Shown here in pieces: positions 35,113-41,909 of a stretch of 64,000 nucleotides of DNA; position 1 is the first letter of the stretch, and the number at the start of each line of letters is the position of its first letter. The notes under the pieces are model-generated. The model was not told where the DNA came from. It did not search any database and saw only the letters and a list, made by a program, of their open reading frames with translations. Source of the DNA: an uncultured Clostridium sp. (GTDB lineage: Bacteria > Bacillota > Clostridia > Lachnospirales > Lachnospiraceae); NCBI GenBank assembly GCA_946553025.1, contig CAMNRM010000021.1, positions 1 to 64,000 of the forward strand. Reading direction: 5' to 3'. A program made the translations under genes and the position numbers.

Positions 35113-35901
35113 ATGGATTTACAACTGCAGGGAAAAGTGGTCGCCATTACCGGCGGTTCGGAGGGAATCGGCTATGCGATGGCAGAGGCATTTGCCCGGG
35201 AGGGATGCAGGGTCGCGGTGTGCTCGCGCTCACAGGCAAAGCTTGATAAGGCACAGGCGGAGTTTAAGGAAAAGGGTTGGGATCTCTATGTGAGAAGTGT
35301 GGACGTCAGCGATTCCGATCGGCTGTACGGCTTTGTGGACGAGGTGAAAAAGGATCTTGGGCGCATTGACATCTGGATCAATAATACGGCAACAACGGTC
35401 GTAAAATCCATTCTTGAACTGGAACTGGAGGAATGGAACCGGATTATGCGCACGAATTTAAACTCCTATTTTGTAGGAACCCAGGCGGCAGGACGGGTGA
35501 TGAAGGAACAGGGCGGCGGCGTAATTATCAATGTGGCTTCTTTCGGCGGACTGATGCCCCCGATGTACCGCAGCGCCTATTGTACAAGCAAGTATGGAAT
35601 TAACGGTTTAACCCGGATGGCGGCGGCAGAGTTTGCCCCGTTTGGCATCCGTGTCAATGCCGTAGCCCCCGGAACCATTAATACCGCAATGCAGGCCGCC
35701 GCAGGGCGAAATGAAGAAGATGTTAAGCGCGTGGCGAAAAACTTTGCCCTTCACCGTGCCGGAGAGCCGGACGAGGTGGCAAAAGTGGCATTATTCCTGG
35801 GTTCGCACATGTCGTCCTATATTGACGGCGTCGTGCTGGAGTGCAGCGGCGGAAAGTTCCTGGCACAGGACTGCGATACCGCATGGCAGCAGAGGCGCTG
35901 A
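35113..35901 (+). CDS. Short-chain dehydrogenase/reductase (SDR)
   Basis: The protein has 262 residues of the classical SDR type. It has the cofactor motif TGGSEGIG, the NNTA variant of the usual NNAG motif, the catalytic Ser in NVASFGG and Y-x-x-x-K in YCTSK. It resembles 3-oxoacyl-ACP reductase-like or BaiA-like enzymes that act on hydroxy/keto groups of CoA esters or alcohols. It is in the P3 operon after a 139-base A-rich gap and has AAAAAGGAGGATGAGGC before ATG. The substrate is unknown. Confidence 0.92.
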   Translation: MDLQLQGKVVAITGGSEGIGYAMAEAFAREGCRVAVCSRSQAKLDKAQAEFKEKGWDLYVRSVDVSDSDRLYGFVDEVKKDLGRIDIWINNTATTVVKSILELELEEWNRIMRTNLNSYFVGTQAAGRVMKEQGGGVIINVASFGGLMPPMYRSAYCTSKYGINGLTRMAAAEFAPFGIRVNAVAPGTINTAMQAAAGRNEEDVKRVAKNFALHRAGEPDEVAKVALFLGSHMSSYIDGVVLECSGGKFLAQDCDTAWQQRR

Positions 35902-36001
35902 TATCTGTGCAGCAAAGCAGATAGGGATATGCTGCGATAGAGCCTGGACGGAATGAAAGATTCCGGGTTTGATCAAAAGAAAAATAGGGGGATAAGAAAC
36001 C

Positions 36002-37321
36002 ATGCTGGGAGTGATAGGACTTATTTTAGCAATTGTCTTTTTAATTATTTTTGCCTACCGGGGGCTGGGGGCACTTCCTCTTGCTGTGGGCGGGGCATTG
36101 ATTGCCATACTTTTTAACGGGATGCCGGTTTATGATACCCTGGCCGGGCAGTTTGTGCCGGGTTATGCAAGTGCATTTACCAGCTATATGCTGCTGTTCG
36201 TCAGTTCGGCCTTTTATGCCAAGCTGATGGATGTATCCGGATGTGCGACTTCCATCGGCAATAAGTTTACCGAGTGGTTTGGCATCAGGCATGTGGTGCT
36301 GGTCGGCATTGTTATCGTCGGTATTTTAACCTACGGCGGGATTAGCTTATTTGTGGTTATCTACGCGGCAGCGCCGATTTTATACACCATGCTGAAAAAA
36401 GCAAATCTGCCAAGGCATCTGACCGTTATCTGTTTCAGTGCCGGTTCTTCTACCTTCTCCATGACCTGCCTTCCGGGTTCACCGCAGTTATCGAACCTGG
36501 TTGCCACGGAATACCTGGGGACAAGCCTGAATGCAGCACCGGTGATGGGAATTATCTGCGGTATTGTGATGTTTGTGCTCTGTGCTTTTTATGGCGAGTG
36601 GGCCTCCAAAAAGGCACGGGAGAGAAACGAAGCCTGGAGTTATCCGGCCAATGTCGATCCGAAAAACTACGAGGTCGATGCAAGCCAGCTTCCGGCGGCC
36701 TGGAAGGGATTTTTGACCATTATCTGCCTGATTGCCATTATCGTTGTGGGGAGTCATCGGGGGGTAAATGCAACCTTTATTGCCATTTTGGCGATGGTGA
36801 TCGGAAGCGTAATGGTTATCGTGCTGAATATTGACCGCTTTTTTGGCAAGGTGAAATGGCTGAAGCTGTTCACCGAGGGAATGACCAGCGGTGTAACCTC
36901 TATCGGCGGCATTGCAGCCATCCTTGGTTTCGGGGCGGTGGTAAAGGCTACACCGGCGTATCAGGATATTATTGACTGGGCGCTGGGGTTAAATATGAAC
37001 CCGCTTTTGCTTGCCGTTGTCGTTACCTGTATTGTCTGTGCGATTGCCGGCGGTTCATCTTCCGGGCAGCGCATTATGTATGAAACGATGGCACCGACCT
37101 TTATTGCATCCGGCGCAAACCTTCCGGTGCTTCACCGTCTGGTAGCCATTGCATCAGGTTCCCTGGATACCCTGCCGCACTCTTCGGGTCTGTTCCTGGT
37201 TTACGATTTGCTGGGGCTGACCCATAAGGACGCTTACCGCCACAGCTTTGCGGTATCGGTTGCTATTCCGTTGTTTGTAACGATTGCGGCTACGGCGATT
37301 TGTGTTATTGTTGGGGTTTAG
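36002..37321 (+). CDS. GntP-like carboxylate permease
   Basis: The protein has 439 residues with about 12 membrane helices. The layout and motifs (GGALIAILFNGMP at the N-terminus, ILTYGGISLFVVIYAAAPI in the middle, CAIAGGSSSGQRIMYET near residue 355) match the GntP/hydroxybutyrate-type ion-symporter family. It is the second transporter of the cluster, after the MFS carrier at 24853, and may import or export a hydroxyacid. The stretch downstream (37322-37468) is a purine-rich repeat with AGAAGAACAAAGA units. Confidence 0.88.
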   Translation: MLGVIGLILAIVFLIIFAYRGLGALPLAVGGALIAILFNGMPVYDTLAGQFVPGYASAFTSYMLLFVSSAFYAKLMDVSGCATSIGNKFTEWFGIRHVVLVGIVIVGILTYGGISLFVVIYAAAPILYTMLKKANLPRHLTVICFSAGSSTFSMTCLPGSPQLSNLVATEYLGTSLNAAPVMGIICGIVMFVLCAFYGEWASKKARERNEAWSYPANVDPKNYEVDASQLPAAWKGFLTIICLIAIIVVGSHRGVNATFIAILAMVIGSVMVIVLNIDRFFGKVKWLKLFTEGMTSGVTSIGGIAAILGFGAVVKATPAYQDIIDWALGLNMNPLLLAVVVTCIVCAIAGGSSSGQRIMYETMAPTFIASGANLPVLHRLVAIASGSLDTLPHSSGLFLVYDLLGLTHKDAYRHSFAVSVAIPLFVTIAATAICVIVGV

Positions 37322-37468
37322 GAAAATAACGGGAAAGACAAAATAGAAGAACAAAGAGAAAAACAGAAGAACAAAGAAAAAACAGAAGAAAAAAGCAGGA
37401 CAAGACAGAAAGTAGAAATAAAAAGATAAGATAAAAACAAAAATAAAACATTTCAGGAGGAAAAAGAT

Positions 37469-38302
37469 ATGTCAGGACATCGCATTGATGAAACATGCCG
37501 CTATGAGGAGAACTTTACCATCACAAATTTTAATAAGATGATGGAGGGAAAGGTCGTTATCGTTACCGGAGCCAGCTATGGTATGGGCAAGAAAATGGCA
37601 GAGGTTATGGCGGAGCAGGGGGCAAAGGTGTTTGTTACTGCACGCGGGGAAGAAAAGCTGAATGTGGCGATTGCCGATATCAAGGCAAAGACCGGCGGCG
37701 AGATTTGCGGAATTGCTGCGGATTCCTCGAAGCCGGAGGACTGCAAGAAAGTATTTGACAAGGCATTAGAAGCTTTTGGGGATGTGGATGTATTGATCAA
37801 TAATGCCGGAAAAGGCGAATTGATTACCATTGATGCCGTGAGCGATGATATCATTGACCAGGTTGTTGATACCAATATGAAGGGGCCCTTATATCTTTGC
37901 CGCGAAGCTGTAAAATATTTCCTGAAAAAGGACAGCGGAAATATCATCAATATCTCTTCTGCCAACGGTGTTCGCCCGATGTGCGGCGCTGCTTACTGCT
38001 CCACCAAGGGCGGGTTAAACACCCTGACCAGGAACGTAGCCATCCGCTGCACCGGAACCGGAATCCGCTGCAACGCCGTTGCCCCGGGCCATACCCCAAG
38101 TCCCACCGCCTATGCGCATGATGACGGCGGCCCGCAGACCTTAGCTGAGGGTGTAATGAATGAAGTCCGCAACGCCCGCACTGTCCGCACCGTGCATCCA
38201 TGGGAGATCGACCAGGCTTATGCCGTTCTCTTCCTTGCCAGCGATATGTCCCGCTGCATTAACGGCGAAGTGATTACGGTTGACTGCGGCTGTTATTTAT
38301 AA
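37469..38302 (+). CDS. Short-chain dehydrogenase/reductase (SDR), second
   Basis: The protein has 277 residues. It has the cofactor motif TGASYGMG, the NNAGKGE motif, Ser in NISSANG and Y-x-x-x-K in YCSTK. An N-terminal ~30 residues (SGHRIDETCRYEENF) precede the normal SDR start. An insertion rich in Pro, His and Asp (PGHTPSPTAYAHDDGG) occupies the substrate-loop region, different from the SDR at 35113. It is the last gene of the P3 operon and has TTTCAGGAGGAAAAAGAT before ATG. Confidence 0.92.
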   Translation: MSGHRIDETCRYEENFTITNFNKMMEGKVVIVTGASYGMGKKMAEVMAEQGAKVFVTARGEEKLNVAIADIKAKTGGEICGIAADSSKPEDCKKVFDKALEAFGDVDVLINNAGKGELITIDAVSDDIIDQVVDTNMKGPLYLCREAVKYFLKKDSGNIINISSANGVRPMCGAAYCSTKGGLNTLTRNVAIRCTGTGIRCNAVAPGHTPSPTAYAHDDGGPQTLAEGVMNEVRNARTVRTVHPWEIDQAYAVLFLASDMSRCINGEVITVDCGCYL

Positions 38303-38354
38303 AAATAGAAGAAATATTCTCAGAGAATTTATGTTACTGTTTAACCTATCAAGG

Positions 38355-38455
38355 AAGTCCCCCGCTTCTAAGTCGCAAAAACGAAAGCGGTGGGTTGGGG
38401 GACTTACTTGTGTCAGGTGGGGTGCGAGCCCCATCTGACAAGCTGCGATAGCAGC
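38355..38455. ncRNA. Run of three strong hairpins; possible IS200/IS605-type end or small structured RNA
   Basis: AAGTCCCCC (38355-38363) pairs with GGGGGACTT (38397-38405), with CCGCTT/AAGCGG nested inside. Then TGTCAGGTGGGG (38411-38422) pairs with CCCCATCTGACA (38429-38440). Then GCTGC/GCAGC (38442-38455) has the loop GATA. There is no reading frame across it. The first hairpin resembles the end structure of IS200/IS605-group elements, but no transposase or TnpB gene is in the window. Strand and transcription are unproven. Confidence 0.5.
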
Positions 38456-38605
38456 ATAGGATTACGAGGAAGTAACGAAGTGGATTCCGAGTTTCCTTTG
38501 ACAAAGTAATATGAATGGTAATCATTCTACCGGCATCCCGTGGAGGAAAAGCCGGAGAAGAAGATTTATGATTTTTAGGCCGATTCTTTAGGCGGCTGTA
38601 GCAGG

Positions 38606-38651
38606 AAAAAAGACGAACGAAGAGAGGAGAGGTTTTTTGTTCGTCTTTTTT
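38606..38651. terminator. Terminator hairpin, T/A-flanked on both strands
   Basis: AAAAAAGACGAAC (38606-38618) pairs with GTTCGTCTTTTTT (38639-38651). The flanking A and T runs allow use on either strand, so it probably ends the P3 operon and the convergent Rpn gene. A second hairpin without a T run lies at 38666-38709 (ATACAACAG...CTGTTTTGTAT). Confidence 0.8.
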
Positions 38652-38730
38652 GATTTCATTTTTTCATACAACAGCCCCTGGTTTGAAAAATACCGGGACT
38701 GTTTTGTATTCCATCAAAGACTGCTTTTAC

Positions 38731-39648
38731 TTACACTATTTGAAGTCCTGCAAGTTGTTTTATTTCTGAAATACTGAGGCCAGTATCCTCCGCTATTTCT
38801 TCAATCGTCTGTTTTCCTCTTTTCAATAATTTAAGTGCAGTTTCCTTATTTGCTTCATTCATGCCTTTTTTCAAAATTTTCCGTGCTTCTGTTTCAATCA
38901 ATGCTCCGCTCATCAAATCACCTACACCTTTCCGCACATTTTCATATTTCTGTGCAATTTCTTTAATCACATCGCCGGAGAGCTCTATGATTGTACGTTT
39001 GTCAAATGCCCCAATTATTTTCTGCTGTTCCAGTCCGTCAAGTCTTTCCAAAATTTTCTGATACTCTGCCTTTAATTCTGCCAGTTTCTGCTCATTGCTA
39101 TTATATTCCAGAAAACTTTTCTCATGTGAAAAAATATAAAACGGAATCAGCATCAGCAGGCTTTTTTCAAAAATATCATCAAGTGAATATGTCTGTACTT
39201 TCATAATTGGTATGTTATACTGTACTGTACCGCCTGGTGTAATAATAATATATTTCATTTTATCGGGTGTTTTTTGGTAAGTCCGAAGATACAGAACAGC
39301 AGTATTAGGAAATGTTACTGTTAGTGTTTCCTCTGTAACCTTGCCCTCATCAAGTGCTATCTGCGCATCATACTCAAAAAGCCTTATTGTGATTTTTCCG
39401 TCCGGTAAGCTGCTTTCACACTCAACATGGTATTTCTTTGGTATTTTCCCAAAAACCGTAAAATTCGTGTCGGTAATTCGTTCTTTATCCGCTTTGTCCT
39501 GCTGGTCTAAAAAATGTTCATTTGGAAAAAAACAGATCTCTTCTTTCCCAGTATATGTTTCATCGAAAATTTCATTGATTACGGGGATAATCAGTTTCCG
39601 GCAGTCATTTAATATGGTTCTGAAAACACTGTCATATATATTTGCCAT
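38731..39648 (-). CDS. Rpn family recombination-promoting nuclease / PD-(D/E)XK transposase-like protein
   Basis: The protein has 305 residues on the minus strand. I start at ATG 39648 because AAGGAAGG lies 8 bases before it; ATG 39654 is two codons upstream. The N-terminal ~200 residues resemble the Rpn/YhgA PD-(D/E)XK nuclease fold, with ITDTNFTVFGK followed by YHVECESSL as the possible Asp...Glu core; the usual Lys after the Glu is not obvious, so activity is uncertain. The C-terminus has an HTH-like EETGLSISEIKQL-type segment. It splits the catabolic cluster on the opposite strand and is probably an independent mobile insertion. Confidence 0.82.
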   Translation of the reverse strand: MANIYDSVFRTILNDCRKLIIPVINEIFDETYTGKEEICFFPNEHFLDQQDKADKERITDTNFTVFGKIPKKYHVECESSLPDGKITIRLFEYDAQIALDEGKVTEETLTVTFPNTAVLYLRTYQKTPDKMKYIIITPGGTVQYNIPIMKVQTYSLDDIFEKSLLMLIPFYIFSHEKSFLEYNSNEQKLAELKAEYQKILERLDGLEQQKIIGAFDKRTIIELSGDVIKEIAQKYENVRKGVGDLMSGALIETEARKILKKGMNEANKETALKLLKRGKQTIEEIAEDTGLSISEIKQLAGLQIV

Positions 39649-39846
39649 ATCCATTTCCTTCCTTAAATTTATGTCTTTATCATATCATTTTTTTATCTTA
39701 AATTCAAGAATTTCACAGTATTTCACATTATTTCTACTTGTAGCCGGTTGCATTTCATAAAAGGAATGGGCATAGCATTTGCATTAAGATGAAGAACATG
39801 TGTTTTTTGTGCCATAGTGTAAACTTGTTTTTTTACAGCATCAATA

Positions 39847-39882
39847 TGACACATAGATGACACAAAAAATAAAGCTGTGTCA
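39847..39882. promoter_or_regulatory. Probable activator binding sites upstream of P4
   Basis: TGACAC occurs at 39847-39852 and 39858-39863, and the inverted GTGTCA at 39877-39882. They are ~120-155 bases upstream of sigma-54 promoter P4. This is the same half-site as near P2 and P3. Confidence 0.65.
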
Positions 39883-40003
39883 TAAGGAAAAACCGGGGCA
39901 TCCAAGGAAAGAAAAAAGAAAAAAAGCAGAACAGGGTATAAAAAAGAATGTGGAAAAGAATAATCAGGCAGAAAATAATAAAATACAGGCACTGAATTAA
40001 AAT

Positions 40004-40020
40004 TTGGCACGGGATTTGCT
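40004..40020 (+). promoter_or_regulatory. Sigma-54 promoter P4
   Basis: TTTGGCACGGGATTTGCT-type sequence with GG (40006-40007) and GC (40018-40019) 10 bases apart, the closest of the four to the consensus TGGCACG-N4-TTGC. It is 41 bases before the first gene of the last catabolic operon. Confidence 0.92.
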
Positions 40021-40060
40021 TGATATATAGATAGTAATGATAATTTCAGGAGGGTGACAC

Positions 40061-40861
40061 ATGGAAAAGAAATGGACTGCCTGTCAGGAGGAAGCGAAAC
40101 AAAAATTTATTGATGCGAGAGGTGCATGGAAGTGGAGTGCAATGTGGGATACGATTCTTGAGTTAGATCCCGGAATTGTGGCTTCCTATGCCCGGTATTC
40201 TTCCGTGCCGGATAAGAGGAATTATCTGGATATCCGCATGAGAAAGTTTATCTGCATTGCCATCGACAGTGTAACCGGGTGTTTAAATGCCAACGGGCTA
40301 AAAAACCATATGAAACACGCACTGCAGCTTGGCATTGATGTAAAGGAAATCCTTGAAGTGCTGGAAATTACCTGTATGGTTGGTGCAACGGTGCATGAGA
40401 TGAGTGTTCCGATTCTTGTGGATGAACTGGAGCGCAGGGGGATTTATCTTGCAGCAGGGGAACTTAGCGAAGAGCAGAAAGCATTAAAAAAGGCTTACAT
40501 GGACAAGCACAACGGCTATTGGAGCGATGAAAAGGAAAATATTTTAAAGCTTGACCCGGAGTATTTTGAAACCTTTACCGAGTTTGAGGAGGGACCGTGG
40601 AAGAACGGGCCATTGTCGCCGAAGGAAAAGGAACTGATTTATCTCGCTGTCCATGCGGCTCCGGTGACTCTGCATCCGGGACAGGTCAGATATCATATTT
40701 CCCGTGCGCTGGAGTACGGCGCAACGGTGAATGAACTTGCGGATGTACTGCACATGGTCAGCACCCTGGGTATCCATGCGGTGACGATGGGTGTTCCGAT
40801 TTTAAAGGAAGCAATGAAAGAGGTAGAGGCAGAAAAAGCGCATGAAAATAGGGAAGGCTGA
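40061..40861 (+). CDS. Carboxymuconolactone decarboxylase-family (CMD) protein
   Basis: The protein has 266 residues with two CMD/AhpD-like helical halves (about residues 40-125 and 180-255). The first half has FICIAIDSVTGCLNANGL and the second LIYLAVHAAPVTLHPGQV at the usual core position. The redox C-x-x-C of AhpD is not present; only one Cys remains in the first half, so peroxidase activity is unlikely and a decarboxylase/isomerase-like or binding role is more probable. It is the first gene after sigma-54 promoter P4. A second CMD gene lies at 46273. Confidence 0.88.
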   Translation: MEKKWTACQEEAKQKFIDARGAWKWSAMWDTILELDPGIVASYARYSSVPDKRNYLDIRMRKFICIAIDSVTGCLNANGLKNHMKHALQLGIDVKEILEVLEITCMVGATVHEMSVPILVDELERRGIYLAAGELSEEQKALKKAYMDKHNGYWSDEKENILKLDPEYFETFTEFEEGPWKNGPLSPKEKELIYLAVHAAPVTLHPGQVRYHISRALEYGATVNELADVLHMVSTLGIHAVTMGVPILKEAMKEVEAEKAHENREG

Positions 40862-40928
40862 AAAAGTCAAAGCAAAAAAACAAACATTGAAAACGAAAAG
40901 AAACCTAAATACAAGGAGGAAATGAATT

Positions 40929-41864
40929 ATGGCAAACGTACAGAAAGTAGACTGGCACACCCGTCCAACCCCGGATTTTGATTCGATTATCGGAAAGGGC
41001 CTTGGGCCGCGGTATTTTGAGTATACCTGGAGAGATGTTATCTTATATGCCCTCGGGGTAGGCTGCACGAAGGACGATCTTCCCTATGTGTGGGAGGGAC
41101 ATCCTGACGGGCTGAAGGCACTGCCTTCCTTTGTTTTAACTGCTTACTTAAATGCAATCACCATGCAGCCCCAGCGCCGTGTTCCCTATGCGCCCAATGA
41201 AATCCCCGGTGATTTGATTATCGAAGCGTTGGACGGCTATATTCCCAACCGTCTGCACATGGGCGTGGATTTTATTATGCATAAGCCAATCGATCCGCTG
41301 TGTGGGAAAATCCTTACGGAGGACAGTGTGGAGGAAGTATTTGACTGGGGCGAGAAGGGTGTAGTGAACCAGTGCAAGATGGAGATGTACGATATCGCCG
41401 GAAATCCCGTTTGTACCCTGCGCAGCCAGCATTATATTGCGGCATTTGGCAATAACGGCAGGCCCAAGTATGTTTCCAATAAGATGAATTACCCGGATCG
41501 CGCCCCGGATTTTGAATGTGACGACCATATCGCAGATAACCTTGCCGCTTTATACCGTCTGACCGGCGATACCTACACAACCCATATCGATCCGGAGGTT
41601 GGAAAGGGCTACGGCTATAAGGGTGCGTTTATGCCGGGACTTTGTTCGGCAGGCTTTGCGGCAAGGCTGGCGATTCAGGCGGCGATCCCCTATCAGCCGG
41701 AGAGAGTGACCCATGTGGCAACGCAGTTAAGAAGCGTAACCTTCCCGAATACCCCGGTGAAGTTTATGGCATGGAAGATCGAGGAAGGAAAGGTTATTTA
41801 CCGGATGATCAACAAAGAAACCGGAAAGGCTATCGTGGATAATTGTCTGCTGGAATATAAGTAG
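40929..41864 (+). CDS. MaoC-like enoyl-CoA hydratase (hydratase 2 type)
   Basis: The protein has 311 residues with two hot-dog halves, as in (R)-specific enoyl-CoA hydratase 2 / MFE-2. The C-terminal half carries the catalytic pattern YRLTGDTYTTHIDPE, where Asp and His keep the family spacing (D-x4-H); the usual N-P between them is replaced by T-Y-T-T. PGLCSAGFAARL is the matching G-L-x-x-x-G loop. The enzyme would add water to an enoyl-CoA to give a 3-hydroxyacyl-CoA, feeding the dehydrogenase at 23889. It is in the P4 operon with ACAAGGAGGAAATGAATT before ATG. Confidence 0.9.
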   Translation: MANVQKVDWHTRPTPDFDSIIGKGLGPRYFEYTWRDVILYALGVGCTKDDLPYVWEGHPDGLKALPSFVLTAYLNAITMQPQRRVPYAPNEIPGDLIIEALDGYIPNRLHMGVDFIMHKPIDPLCGKILTEDSVEEVFDWGEKGVVNQCKMEMYDIAGNPVCTLRSQHYIAAFGNNGRPKYVSNKMNYPDRAPDFECDDHIADNLAALYRLTGDTYTTHIDPEVGKGYGYKGAFMPGLCSAGFAARLAIQAAIPYQPERVTHVATQLRSVTFPNTPVKFMAWKIEEGKVIYRMINKETGKAIVDNCLLEYK

Positions 41865-41909
41865 TTTCATACAAAAACGGAAATTCCAAGGATGGAGGAA
41901 AGCAGAAAA

